A stretch of 64,000 nt of DNA, taken from DASZUK01 sp035547695 (GTDB lineage: Bacteria; Actinomycetota; Acidimicrobiia; Acidimicrobiales; RAAP-2). Location of the stretch: positions 1-64,000 of the forward strand of contig DASZUK010000024.1 of the NCBI GenBank assembly GCA_035547695.1, written 5' to 3'. The translations under genes were made by a program, and so were the position numbers. This document shows, in pieces, positions 1 through 8,831 of the stretch (position 1 is its first letter; every line of letters starts with the position of its first letter). Below the pieces are notes generated by a model, which did no database searches, was not told where the DNA came from, and saw only the letters and a list, made by a program, of their open reading frames with translations.

Positions 1-1
1 G

Positions 2-655
2 CGCCCCGAAGAGGTCACCGACATGCGTCGGTCGGTCAAGGGCGAGGTGGTGGCGTCGACCTTCGACCGCCCCTCCGACGAGCACACCGCCGTCGCCGAG
101 CTGGCCATCGAGCGGGCGAAGCGGCTGGTGGAGCAGCAGCACGACGTGGTGATCATCCTCGACGGGATCACCCGGCTCGCCAGGGCGTACAACCTGGCCC
201 AGCCGGCCACCGGTCGCATCATGTCCGGAGGTGTCGACTCCGGCGCGCTCTATCTCCCAAAGAAGTTCTTCGGTGCGGCCCGGAACATCGAGGAGGGCGG
301 GTCCTTGACCATCTTGGCCACCGCCCTGGTCGAGACGGGCTCGAAGATGGACGAGGTCATCTTCGAGGAGTTCAAGGGCACCGGCAACATGGAGCTCCGG
401 CTGGACCGCCGCCTGGCCGAGCGGCGGCTGTACCCGTCCATCGACGTCAACGCCAGCTCCACCCGGCACGAGGAGCTGCTGTTCGACCGGGGCCAGCTCC
501 AGCAGGTCTGGAAGCTGCGCCGGGTCCTGAACGCCCTGGCCAGCGACGGCAACGCCGCCTCCGGCCTGGAGCTGTTGATGGACAAGATCCGGACCACCAA
601 GAGCAACGACGAGTTCCTGGCCGAGATCGCCAAGGGACCCACCCCCAACAACTGA
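2..655 (+). CDS. rho: Transcription termination factor Rho, C-terminal part (5' end outside window)
   Basis: This is the C-terminal portion of the hexameric RNA helicase that terminates transcripts. The reading frame is open from base 2, and its first residues (RPEEVTDM) are the conserved stretch just before the ATPase core. The Walker B segment VIILDGITRLARAYN, the Q/P-loop region around SGGVDSGAL and the R-loop GGSLTILATALVETGSKMD are all visible, followed by a normal C-terminal helical domain ending FLAEIAK. Rho followed by rpmE and prfA is the standard actinobacterial order. The N-terminal OB-fold and any actinobacterial insertion lie upstream of the window, so only about 217 residues can be judged. 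Confidence 0.97.
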   Translation, partial: RPEEVTDMRRSVKGEVVASTFDRPSDEHTAVAELAIERAKRLVEQQHDVVIILDGITRLARAYNLAQPATGRIMSGGVDSGALYLPKKFFGAARNIEEGGSLTILATALVETGSKMDEVIFEEFKGTGNMELRLDRRLAERRLYPSIDVNASSTRHEELLFDRGQLQQVWKLRRVLNALASDGNAASGLELLMDKIRTTKSNDEFLAEIAKGPTPNN

Positions 656-666
656 GGAGCCAGGCC

Positions 667-888
667 ATGAAGGCAGACATCCACCCCAACTACGTCGAGG
701 CCACCGTCCGGTGCTCCTGCGGCAACACGTTCACCACCCACTCCACCAAGCCCGACCTGCACGTCGAGCTGTGCAACGAGTGCCACCCGTTCTTCACCGG
801 CAAGCAGAAGCTGGTGGACTCCGGCGGCCGGGTGGAGCGGTTCCAGCGCCGGTACGGCGCCCGGTCCAAGAAGGCCACCAAGAGCTGA
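667..888 (+). CDS. rpmE: 50S ribosomal protein L31 (zinc-binding type)
   Basis: A 73-residue large-subunit ribosomal protein. Cys16, Cys18, Cys36 and Cys39 form the CxC...CxxC zinc site of the C+ type, as opposed to the zinc-free paralogue induced in zinc starvation. A GAGGAG-like ribosome binding site precedes the ATG, 11 bases after the rho stop. The basic tail RRYGARSKKATKS is typical. It is probably cotranscribed with rho and prfA. Confidence 0.97.
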   Translation: MKADIHPNYVEATVRCSCGNTFTTHSTKPDLHVELCNECHPFFTGKQKLVDSGGRVERFQRRYGARSKKATKS

Positions 889-1994
889 GCGCCGAGCCCA
901 AACTGCCCGGTTCCGACCTGGACGGCCGCCTGGCCGGGCTGGAGGAGGAGCTCGACGCCGTCGAGGCCGGCCTGGCCGACCCGGCCACCAGCGCCGACCC
1001 GGCCCGGCTGCGGGAGCTGTCCCAGCGCCACAAGGAGCTGGCCGACGTCGTGGCCACCTGGCGCGACCTCCGCCAGGCCCGGGCCGACCTGGAGACCGCC
1101 CGGGAGCTGCTGGACGAGGCCACCGGCGACGACCGGACCGTGGTGCAGGGCGAGGTCGACGCCGCCGACGCCGCCATCGAGGACCTGTCGGCCCGGCTCA
1201 GCCTGCTGCTGCTCCCCAAGGACCCCAACGACGGCCGCAACGTCATCGTCGAGATCCGCGGGGCCGAGGGCGGGGAGGAGGCCAACCTGTTCGCCCGGGA
1301 CCTCTACGACATGTACACCCGGTACGCCGCCCACCGGGGCTGGAAGGTGGAGGTGCTGTCGGAGAGCCCGTCGGACCGCGACGGCCTCAACGAGGTCGTC
1401 TTCCTGTTGAAGGGCGCCGACGCCTGGACCCGGATGGAGCACGAGGCCGGCCCGCACCGGGTCCAGCGGGTGCCGGTGACCGAGTCCAAGGGCCGGGTGC
1501 ACACCTCGTCGGCCACCGTCACCGTGCTGCCCGAGGCCGACGAGGTCGACGTCACCATCGACCCCAACGACCTGAAGATCGACGTCTACCGGTCCACCGG
1601 CCCCGGCGGCCAGTCCGTCAACACCACCGACTCCGCCGTCCGCATCACCCACCTGCCCACCGGCATCGTCGTGGCCATGCAGGACGAGAAGAGCCAGATC
1701 CAGAACCGGGCCAAGGCCATGACGGTGCTCCGGGCCCGGCTGCTCAAGGCCGAGCAGGACCGCCGGGCCTCCGACCTGGCCGCCCAGCGCCGCAGCCAGG
1801 TCGGCGGCGGCGGCCGGTCCGAGAAGGTCCGCACCTACACCTTCCGGGAGAACCGGGTCACCGACCACCGGGTCAACCTCACCCTGTACAAGCTGGACCA
1901 GGTCCTGGCCGGCGACCTGGACGAGCTCACCGAGACCCTCATGGCCGACAAGCGGTCCCGCCAGTTGGCCGGGGAGGACCAGGCGGCCGGATGA
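885..1994 (+). CDS. prfA: Peptide chain release factor 1 (start codon uncertain)
   Basis: RF1 releases nascent chains at UAA and UAG. The GGQ peptidyl-tRNA hydrolysis motif lies in YRSTGPGGQSVNTTDSA, and the stop-codon-reading tripeptide is PVT (RVPVTESKG), which marks RF1 rather than RF2. Domain 1 homology begins around LDGRLAGLEEELDAVE. In this frame there is no ATG, GTG or TTG between the end of rpmE and that point. The coordinate given is a CTG at 885 overlapping the rpmE stop codon (CTGA), with AAGAAGG ten bases upstream. In-frame GTG codons at 771 and 780 lie deep inside rpmE and would add about 40 non-homologous residues. The gene identity is certain; the start is not. Confidence 0.9.
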   Translation: MSAEPKLPGSDLDGRLAGLEEELDAVEAGLADPATSADPARLRELSQRHKELADVVATWRDLRQARADLETARELLDEATGDDRTVVQGEVDAADAAIEDLSARLSLLLLPKDPNDGRNVIVEIRGAEGGEEANLFARDLYDMYTRYAAHRGWKVEVLSESPSDRDGLNEVVFLLKGADAWTRMEHEAGPHRVQRVPVTESKGRVHTSSATVTVLPEADEVDVTIDPNDLKIDVYRSTGPGGQSVNTTDSAVRITHLPTGIVVAMQDEKSQIQNRAKAMTVLRARLLKAEQDRRASDLAAQRRSQVGGGGRSEKVRTYTFRENRVTDHRVNLTLYKLDQVLAGDLDELTETLMADKRSRQLAGEDQAAG

Positions 1995-2935
1995 CCCGGG
2001 CGGAGGCCCAGCGGGCGCTGGCCGGCCGGCTGCCGTCCGCGGCCGAAGCCCGGTGGGCCGTCGACCACGTCCTCGGCCCCGGCCCGTCCACCGCGCCGGT
2101 GGATCCCGCCGGGTGGGCCGCCCTGGCCGCCCTGGCCGACCGCCGTTCGGCCGGCGAGCCCCTCCAGTACCTGCTCGGCACCTGGCCCTTCCGGCACCTG
2201 GAGCTGGCCGTCGACGCCCGGGCGCTGATCCCGCGGCCCGAGACCGAGCAGGTGGTCGACGTCGCCCTGGCCGAGCTCCGGCGGCTGGCCGAGCTCCGGC
2301 GGTCGGGCCTCCGGCGACCGACCGACCGACCCGACCCGGCCGACCGGCCCCGGTCGGGCCCGGCCGAGTTGGTGGTCGCCGACCTCGGCACCGGCACCGG
2401 CGCCATCGCGTTGTCGGTGGCCACCGAGACCGGCGCCCGGGTGTGGGCCACCGACGTCGACCCCGACGCCCTGGACCTGGCCGCCGCCAACCTGGCCACC
2501 GCCAACCTGGCTGCTGTCGACCTGGCCGCCACAGCCGCCGGCCGTCCGGCGCTGGCCGGCCGGGTGACCCTGGCCGCCGGGTCCTGGTTCGACGCCCTCC
2601 CCGCCGACCTTCGGGGCCACCTGGACCTGGTGGTGTCCAACCCCCCCTACGTGGCGGCAGGGGAGTGGCCGGACCTCGATCCCGAGGTCCGCCGGGAGCC
2701 CCGCCGGGCCCTGGTGGCCGCCGACGGCAGCGACGGCACCCCCGGGCTGGCCGACGTGGAGGCCGTCCTGCGGGGGGCCGCCGACTGGCTGGCCCGGCCG
2801 GGGGCGGTGGTGGTGGAGCTGGCCCCGCACCAGGCCCGGCCCGCAGCCACCCTGGCCGCGGCCGCCGGCTACGCCGAGGTGCGCGTCGAGCGGGACCTGG
2901 CCGGCCGGGACCGGGCCGTGGTCGGGCGGGTCTGA
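1991..2935 (+). CDS. prmC: Release factor glutamine methyltransferase PrmC
   Basis: An SAM-dependent enzyme that methylates the glutamine of the GGQ motif of release factors. The Rossmann motif VADLGTGTGAIALSV and the N5-glutamine MTase signature SNPPYVAAGEWPDLDPEV are intact; IPRPETEQVVD, which precedes the SAM site, is also present. It overlaps prfA by four bases (ATGA), the usual coupling of this pair. A linker rich in Arg, Pro and Asp (about residues 95-118) sits between the N-terminal helical domain and the catalytic core and looks like a simple-sequence expansion. 314 residues. Confidence 0.95.
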   Translation: MTRAEAQRALAGRLPSAAEARWAVDHVLGPGPSTAPVDPAGWAALAALADRRSAGEPLQYLLGTWPFRHLELAVDARALIPRPETEQVVDVALAELRRLAELRRSGLRRPTDRPDPADRPRSGPAELVVADLGTGTGAIALSVATETGARVWATDVDPDALDLAAANLATANLAAVDLAATAAGRPALAGRVTLAAGSWFDALPADLRGHLDLVVSNPPYVAAGEWPDLDPEVRREPRRALVAADGSDGTPGLADVEAVLRGAADWLARPGAVVVELAPHQARPAATLAAAAGYAEVRVERDLAGRDRAVVGRV

Positions 2936-3636
2936 TGCCCGGACTGCCCGGACTGCCTGACCCGGCCGAGCCGCCGGAGCCGGCCGAGCCGCCGGGGCCG
3001 GCCGAGCCGTCGGGGCCGCCGGAGGTGCTGGCGTTCGGGGACCGCGGCGCCCTGGCCGCCGCCGCCCGGGTCCTGGACGCCGGCGGGGTGGTGGCCCTGC
3101 CGACCGACACCGTCTACGGCCTGGCCGCCCGGGTGGACCGCCCGGAGGGGGTGGCGGCCATCTTCGCCGCCAAGGGTCGCCCGCCGGAGGTGGCCCTGCC
3201 GGTCCTCATCGGCCGGTGGCGCCAGCTCCACCAGGTGGCGGCCGACTGGCCCAAGCAGGCCTCCGTCCTGGCCTCCCGGTTCTGGCCCGGGGCCCTCACC
3301 GTGGTGGTGCCCGCCCGGCCGGAGGTCGGACCGGTCCTCGGCGGCGACGGCGCCACCGTCGGGCTGCGCCGGCCCGGCCACCGCGGGGTCCGCAGGCTCT
3401 GCCGCCTGGCCGGGCCGCTGGCGGTCACCAGTGCCAACCGGCACGGCGAGCTGCCGTGCGGCACCGCGGCGCAGGTCGCCGAGGCGTTCCCGGACGGCGG
3501 GTCGGTGGCCCTGGTCCTCGACGGCGGGCCCTGTGACGGCCAGCCGTCGACGGTGGTGGACTGCACCGTGTCCCCGCCGACCTGCCTCCGCGAGGGCGGC
3601 ATCCCCTGGTCGTGGATCGAGGCGTCGTTGCGGTAG
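2935..3636 (+). CDS. tsaC: Threonylcarbamoyl-AMP synthase, YrdC domain (TsaC/Sua5 family)
   Basis: Makes threonylcarbamoyl-AMP for the t6A37 tRNA modification. The YrdC fold signatures are present: VVALPTDTVYGLAARVD, FAAKGRPPEVALPVLI and the SxN motif VTSANRHGE. There is no Sua5 C-terminal domain, so this is the short TsaC-like form (233 residues). The ATG overlaps the prmC stop (TGATG). The first 30 residues are a proline-rich expansion built from PAEPPEP-like repeats, absent from normal family members, so a later initiation site is possible, but no better start codon is seen. Confidence 0.93.
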   Translation: MPGLPGLPDPAEPPEPAEPPGPAEPSGPPEVLAFGDRGALAAAARVLDAGGVVALPTDTVYGLAARVDRPEGVAAIFAAKGRPPEVALPVLIGRWRQLHQVAADWPKQASVLASRFWPGALTVVVPARPEVGPVLGGDGATVGLRRPGHRGVRRLCRLAGPLAVTSANRHGELPCGTAAQVAEAFPDGGSVALVLDGGPCDGQPSTVVDCTVSPPTCLREGGIPWSWIEASLR

Positions 3637-3675
3637 AGCCGGCCGGGCCGGGGTCGGCGGTGGTGTAATGGCGGC

Positions 3676-5106
3676 ATGTCCCACGGAGACGGCGGCGGGG
3701 CCGGCTCGGCCGTGAACCCCGTCGTGGACCCCGCCGTGGACCTGGTCGCGGACGTGGTCGTCCTCGGCAGCGGCGCGGCCGGCCTGATGGCCGCGGTGGA
3801 GGCCGCCGAGGCCGGCCGGGACGTCCTCGTGCTGGAGAAGCAGGCCGACCTCGGCGGCAGCACCGCCCTGTCGGGCGGCTACGTGGCGTTGTGCGAGACC
3901 GACCTGCAGCCCGGGACCCGGGACGAGCTGCTGGCCGACCTCCGGGCCTCCCACCGTCACGACGCCCAGGACGACCTGTCGGTGGCCTACGTCGAGGACG
4001 CCCCCGACACCTACCGCCGCCTCCTCGACCTCGGCGTCCGGTTCGCCGGCACCATGCAGTTCGCCAACATGTCCAAGCCCTGGGGCCACGAGCTCCCCCT
4101 TGGCGACCAGGGGGGCGGCGCCCAGATCGTCCGGCACCTGTCGGCCGCCGCCCTCGACCGCGGCGCCCGCATCCTGACCGGCGTGCGGGCCACCCGGCTG
4201 CTCCGGGACGGCGCCGGGCCCGGGGTCACCGGGGTGGCGGTCGAGATCGACGGCCGGCCGGCCGCCGTCGGCGCCGCCGGCGGGGTGGTGCTGGCCACCG
4301 GCGGGTTCACCCGCAACCCCGACCTCGTCAAGGCCTACGGCCGCCCGGGGACCGAGGACATCCTGCCGATCACCGGTGCCGGCAGCCACGGCGACGGCCT
4401 CGTCATGGCGTCGGCCCTGGGGGCGGCCACCTCCTACATCGGCCGCGGCGTCGCCCCCACCACCCCGGTGGAGCCGACCACCGGGAAGGGCTGCGTGGTC
4501 AACTACCACGGCGGCATCCTCCTCAACAAGGAGGGCCGCCGGTTCTGCGACGAGTCCGCCCTCTACGTCGACCTCTGCTGGGCCGGCCTGGCCCAGACCG
4601 ACCACTTCATGGTCCAGGTGTTCGACGACGCCGCCCGGGCCGCCTACGCCACCACCATGGTCGGCCAGGTCATGTCCGGCGGCCACGCCTTCACCGCCGA
4701 CACCGTCCGGGACCTGTTGGCGGCGGTGGCCGACGCCACCGGCATGGACGCCGCCGCCGCCGTGGCCACCGTCCACGAGTACAACCGGTCCGTCGACGCC
4801 GGCGCCGACCCGGTCTTCGGCCGCCGGCACCTCATCGGCACCGACGGCGCCCTGCGGCGGATCGAGCAGCCGCCGTTCCAGGCCGTCGTGGTCGTCCCGG
4901 GCACCACCCACTTCAACGGTGGCCTCGAGGTCGGCGCCGACATGGGGGTGGTCGACGTCTTCGGTGACCCGATCCCCGGCCTGTACGCCGCCGGGGAGGT
5001 CACCGGCGGTTTCCACGGCAGCGGCTACATGCCGGCCACCCACGTCGGGTCCGCCCTGATCTTCGGCCGACGGGCCGGCCGTTCGGCGGCCGCCCCGCCA
5101 GGGTAG
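3676..5106 (+). CDS. FAD-dependent dehydrogenase of the fumarate reductase / 3-ketosteroid dehydrogenase family
   Basis: A 476-residue FAD_binding_2 flavoprotein. The N-terminal dinucleotide motif VVLGSGAAGLMAA (residues 28-40) is followed by the LGGSTALSGG signature. The C-terminal FAD-contact region reads GLYAAGEVTGGFHGSGYMPATH. Relatives include fumarate reductase flavoproteins, 3-ketosteroid delta1-dehydrogenases and tricarballylate dehydrogenases; substrate residues cannot be assigned from sequence alone. No ring-degradation or respiratory partner genes adjoin it. It sits between tsaC and a secreted protein, interrupting the usual actinobacterial order. Start ATG at 3676; an alternative downstream start is unlikely because the FAD motif is near the N-terminus. 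Confidence 0.85.
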   Translation: MSHGDGGGAGSAVNPVVDPAVDLVADVVVLGSGAAGLMAAVEAAEAGRDVLVLEKQADLGGSTALSGGYVALCETDLQPGTRDELLADLRASHRHDAQDDLSVAYVEDAPDTYRRLLDLGVRFAGTMQFANMSKPWGHELPLGDQGGGAQIVRHLSAAALDRGARILTGVRATRLLRDGAGPGVTGVAVEIDGRPAAVGAAGGVVLATGGFTRNPDLVKAYGRPGTEDILPITGAGSHGDGLVMASALGAATSYIGRGVAPTTPVEPTTGKGCVVNYHGGILLNKEGRRFCDESALYVDLCWAGLAQTDHFMVQVFDDAARAAYATTMVGQVMSGGHAFTADTVRDLLAAVADATGMDAAAAVATVHEYNRSVDAGADPVFGRRHLIGTDGALRRIEQPPFQAVVVVPGTTHFNGGLEVGADMGVVDVFGDPIPGLYAAGEVTGGFHGSGYMPATHVGSALIFGRRAGRSAAAPPG

Positions 5107-5154
5107 GTGGCGGTGCCGCTTGCGGTCGGCCCGGAAGCCTGGTACGAGCACGGC

Positions 5155-6828
5155 ATGACGCACCACAACGACAACCGACGGTGGGTGGCCGCCCTGCTGG
5201 CCACGGTCACCGTCATCGCCGCCCCGGTCGCCGTCAGGGTGGCGGCCACCGGGGCCAGCGCCCGATCGACGCCCACCTGGACCGAGCAGCACCCGGCCAC
5301 CAGCCCGCCGGCCCGGACAGGGGCCTCGATGGCCTACGACGCGGCCACCGGCACCGTCGTCCTGTTCGGCGGCCTCGACATCACAGAGAACGGCCTCGGC
5401 GACACCTGGACCTGGGACGGCACCGACTGGACCGAGCAGCACCCGGCCACCAGCCCGCCGGCGCGCACAGGAGCGGCGATGGCCGACGACGCGGCGGCCG
5501 GGGACCTGGTCCTGTTCGGCGGCGCCGGCACAACAGTCGGCACATACCGGCTGTTGGGCGACACCTGGACCTGGGACGGCACCGACTGGACCGAGCAGCA
5601 CCCGGCGACGAGCCCGGCGGCCCGGGCGGACGCCTCGATCGCCGACGACGCCGCCACCGGCACCGTGGTGCTGTTCGGCGGGGCCGGCACAACCGGCAAG
5701 TTGGGGTCCGCCGGCGGCACCTGGACCTGGGACGGCACCGACTGGACCGACCAGCACCCGGCCACCAGCCCGGACCCGCGGACAGCGGCTCCCGCCGCCT
5801 ACGACGAGGCCACCGGCTCCCTGGTGCTGTTCGGCGGCGACAACGACGACTTCGAGGTGGTGGGCGACACCTGGGCCTGGGACGGCACCGACTGGACCGA
5901 GCAGGACCCCAAGACCGTCCCGCCGCCCCGGGCCGACGCCACCATGGTGGACGACGTGGCCACCGGACAGCTCGTCCTGTTCGGCGGCTACGGCACAGCC
6001 ACAGGCAGGCAGGGGCCCCTCGACGACACCTGGACCTACGTGGTCCCCCCCGCCGCCCCCGCCGCCCCCGGCACGCCGACGGCGGTGCCCGGCGACGGGC
6101 AGGCCCTGGTGAGCTGGGCGGCGGCCACAACAGGGGGCAGCCCGGTGACCGGGTACACCGTCACCAGTGTCCCCGGCGGCCGCACCTGCTCGACCGCCGG
6201 GGAGCTGCACTGCACCGTCACCGGCCTGGCCAACGGGACCGCCTACACGTTCGTGGTCCGGGCCACCAACGCCGTCGGCACCGGCCCGACATCGGGGCCG
6301 TCGGTGCCGGTGACCCCGGCGGCGTTCCCCGGGGGCTACTGGGCGGTGGCCGCCGACGGCAGCATCTTCCCGTTCGGCAGCGCCCGGTCCTACGGCTCCA
6401 TGGGCGGCCAGGTGCTGGCGGCGCCGGTGGTCGGCATCGCCGCCACCCCCGACGGCGGGGGCTACTGGGAGGTGGCCGCCGACGGCGGCGTGTTCCCGTT
6501 CGGTGACGCCGCCTTCTCCGGCTCCATGGGCGGTCGACCGCTGGCGGCGCCCGTGGTCGGCATCGCCGGCACCCCCGACGGCCACGGCTACTGGGAGGTG
6601 GCCGCCGACGGCGGCATCTTCGCCTTCGGTGACGCCGCCTTCTCCGGGTCCGTCGGCGGGTCGCCCATCGTCAGCCCCGTGGTCGGCATCGCCGCCACCC
6701 CCACCGGCGGCGGGTACCGGGAGGCCACGTCGGACGGCGGCATCTTCACCTTCGGCGACGCCCAGTTCTACGGCTCCCTCGGCGGCCGGCCGCTGACCGC
6801 ACCGGTGGTGGGGCTGGCCACTGGATGA
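5155..6828 (+). CDS. Secreted Kelch-repeat / fibronectin III / FPFGDA-repeat protein
   Basis: A predicted exported protein of 557 residues. Starting at ATG 5155 gives a basic N-region (MTHHNDNRRW) and hydrophobic signal peptide; an in-frame GTG at 5107 would bury it. Five Kelch-like blades follow, each with DTWTWDGTDWTEQHPATS and VVLFGG. Then comes one fibronectin type III domain (about residues 290-385, WAAATTGGSPVTGYTV ... AYTFVVRATNAVG). The C-terminus is four roughly 50-residue modules of the form GYWEVAADGGVFPFGDAAF, a repeat frequent in Acidimicrobiia exported proteins. The likely role is extracellular or wall-attached binding; no catalytic domain is seen. The Kelch blades are nearly identical at DNA level, implying recent duplication. 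Confidence 0.8.
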   Translation: MTHHNDNRRWVAALLATVTVIAAPVAVRVAATGASARSTPTWTEQHPATSPPARTGASMAYDAATGTVVLFGGLDITENGLGDTWTWDGTDWTEQHPATSPPARTGAAMADDAAAGDLVLFGGAGTTVGTYRLLGDTWTWDGTDWTEQHPATSPAARADASIADDAATGTVVLFGGAGTTGKLGSAGGTWTWDGTDWTDQHPATSPDPRTAAPAAYDEATGSLVLFGGDNDDFEVVGDTWAWDGTDWTEQDPKTVPPPRADATMVDDVATGQLVLFGGYGTATGRQGPLDDTWTYVVPPAAPAAPGTPTAVPGDGQALVSWAAATTGGSPVTGYTVTSVPGGRTCSTAGELHCTVTGLANGTAYTFVVRATNAVGTGPTSGPSVPVTPAAFPGGYWAVAADGSIFPFGSARSYGSMGGQVLAAPVVGIAATPDGGGYWEVAADGGVFPFGDAAFSGSMGGRPLAAPVVGIAGTPDGHGYWEVAADGGIFAFGDAAFSGSVGGSPIVSPVVGIAATPTGGGYREATSDGGIFTFGDAQFYGSLGGRPLTAPVVGLATG

Positions 6829-6885
6829 CGGCCCGGCGGTCGCCTCCGGCCAGGGGTCGGCCGCTCGCCCAGGTACCATGGATCG

Positions 6886-7431
6886 GTGCACATCGCCGTC
6901 GGCTCCGACCACGCCGGCTACGACCTGAAGGCGGCCCTGGCCGACCACCTGGCCGCGGCCGGCCACCAGGTGGACGACCTCGGCACCGGCAACGCCACCG
7001 ACTCGGTGGACTACCCCGACTTCGGCGCCGCCGTCGGCCGGGCGGTGACCGAAGGCCCTGCTGACCTGGGCGTCTGCGTCTGCGGTACCGGCATCGGCAT
7101 CGCCATCGCCGCCAACAAGGTGCCCGGCGTCCGAGCCGCCGTGGTCCACGACGTCACCACCGCCACGCTGGCCCGGGAGCACAACCACGCCAACGTGGTC
7201 TGCTTCGGCGGCCGCACCACCGGCGCCGCCACCGCCCTCGACGCCCTCGACGCCTTCCTGGCCGCCGCCCCCCGGCACGGCCGCCACGACCGCCGGATCG
7301 AGGAGATCGCCGGCCTCGAGCGAGCCGCCACCACCACCGGCGGCGCCACCACCACCGGCGGCGCCACCGCCGCAACCGGCGCCAGCGGCGCCGCCCGTCC
7401 CGACCCCGTCGCCGCAGGAGGTACCCGGTGA
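6886..7431 (+). CDS. rpiB: Ribose-5-phosphate isomerase B
   Basis: Interconverts ribose-5-P and ribulose-5-P in the pentose phosphate pathway. The RpiB/LacAB signatures IAVGSDHAGYDLK, the active-site segment GVCVCGTGIGIAIAANK and the HNHANVVCFGGR loop are all present. GTG start at 6886. About 30 residues beyond the normal C-terminus are a Thr/Gly/Ala tract made from a tandem ACCACCACCGGCGGCGCC-type DNA repeat. The gene overlaps glyA by four bases (GTGA). Confidence 0.94.
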   Translation: MHIAVGSDHAGYDLKAALADHLAAAGHQVDDLGTGNATDSVDYPDFGAAVGRAVTEGPADLGVCVCGTGIGIAIAANKVPGVRAAVVHDVTTATLAREHNHANVVCFGGRTTGAATALDALDAFLAAAPRHGRHDRRIEEIAGLERAATTTGGATTTGGATAATGASGAARPDPVAAGGTR

Positions 7432-8804
7432 GCCAAGACCCCCCGTCCGTGACCCCCTTCGCCGGCTGGCTGGCCGGCGACCCCGAGGTGGCCAGGCTGG
7501 TGGAGGAGGAGACGACCCGGCAGTCCACCACCCTGCAACTGATCGCGTCGGAGAACTTCACCTCCCCCGCCGTCCTGGCGGCGTCGGGGTCGGTGCTCAC
7601 CAACAAGTACGCCGAGGGCTACCCCGGCCGGCGGTACTACGGCGGCAACCGCATCATCGACGAGGTCGAGGACCTGGCCCGGGAGCGGGCCAAGGCCCTG
7701 TTCGGGGCCGAGCACGCCAACGTGCAGCCCCACGCCGGCGCCAACGCCAACCTGGCCGTCTACCAGGCCCTGCTGGACCCCGGCGACACCATCCTGGCCA
7801 TGCGGCTGGACCACGGCGGCCACCTCACCCACGGCTCCCCGGCGTCCATCACCTCCAAGATCTGGCGGTTCGTCGCCTACGGGGTGACCCCCGCCGCCGA
7901 CCCCTCCGGGGCCTCCGACCCGGGCGCCGACCCTTCGTGGCCTGGCGAGGTGATCGACTTCGACCAGGTCGCCGACCTGGCCAAGCGGGAGCAGCCCAAG
8001 CTGATCGTGGCCGGCTCCACCGCGTACGCCCGGACCATCGACCCCCACCCGTTCCGGGAGATCGCCGACGCCGTCGGGGCCCTGTTCATGTTCGACGCCG
8101 CCCACCCCGCCGGCCTCATCGCCGGCCGGGCCCACCCCAGCCCGGTCGGGGTGGCCGACGTGGTCACCATGACCACCCACAAGACCCTCCGGGGCCCCCG
8201 CGGCGGGGCCATCCTGTGCCGGGCCGACCTGGCCAAGAAGGTGGACAGCGCCGTCTTCCCCGGCCTGCAGGGCGGCCCGCTGGAGCACGTGGTGGCGGCC
8301 AAGGCGGTGGCCTTCGCCGAGGCCGCCCGGCCGGAGTTCGTTGACTACGCCGCCGCGGTGGTGGCCAACGCCAGGGCCCTGGCCGCGGCGATGGCCGCCG
8401 AGGGGTTCCGGCTGGTGTCCGGCGGCACCGACAACCACCTGCTGCTGGTCGACCTGCGGCCGTTCGACGCCGAGCTGACCGGCAAGGAGGCCCAGGAGGT
8501 CCTGGACCGGGCCGGCATCACCTGCAACCGCAACACCATCCCCGACGACCCCCGGTCGCCCTTCGTCACCTCCGGCCTCCGGCTCGGCACCGCCGCGGAG
8601 ACCACCGCCGGGATGGGCCCGGCCGAGATGGCCCGGGTGGCCGCCCTCATCGGCCGCACCCTGCGGGACCGGCACGACGACGGCGCGGTGGCCGCGGTCC
8701 GGGCCGAGGTGGCCGAGCTGTGCGCCGGCTTCCCCCCGTACCCCACCCTGACCGCCTCCCCGTCCCCGGCTGACAGGCGACCGGGGGCAGCCGGCCCCGG
8801 CTGA
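7428..8804 (+). CDS. glyA: Serine hydroxymethyltransferase
   Basis: PLP enzyme converting serine plus THF to glycine plus methylene-THF. LQLIASENFTS, YAEGYPGRRYYGG and the PLP lysine in VTMTTHKTLRGPRGG (Lys252) are intact, as is SGLRLGTAAETT. A roughly 20-residue Pro/Asp/Ser insertion (around residues 147-168) interrupts an otherwise standard chain. 458 residues; translationally coupled to rpiB through a GTGA overlap. Confidence 0.96.
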   Translation: MSQDPPSVTPFAGWLAGDPEVARLVEEETTRQSTTLQLIASENFTSPAVLAASGSVLTNKYAEGYPGRRYYGGNRIIDEVEDLARERAKALFGAEHANVQPHAGANANLAVYQALLDPGDTILAMRLDHGGHLTHGSPASITSKIWRFVAYGVTPAADPSGASDPGADPSWPGEVIDFDQVADLAKREQPKLIVAGSTAYARTIDPHPFREIADAVGALFMFDAAHPAGLIAGRAHPSPVGVADVVTMTTHKTLRGPRGGAILCRADLAKKVDSAVFPGLQGGPLEHVVAAKAVAFAEAARPEFVDYAAAVVANARALAAAMAAEGFRLVSGGTDNHLLLVDLRPFDAELTGKEAQEVLDRAGITCNRNTIPDDPRSPFVTSGLRLGTAAETTAGMGPAEMARVAALIGRTLRDRHDDGAVAAVRAEVAELCAGFPPYPTLTASPSPADRRPGAAGPG

Positions 8805-8831
8805 GCCGGCCGGCAGGCGAGGCAGCAGGGC

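Noticed and set aside
2869..7287. A very long open frame on the - strand (over 1,400 codons) opposite prmC to rpiB, and similar ones at 7011-10433 and 21689-24583
   Set aside because: In very GC-rich DNA antisense frames stay open by chance. These have Gly/Val/His-rich composition without any domain and lie opposite unmistakable genes.
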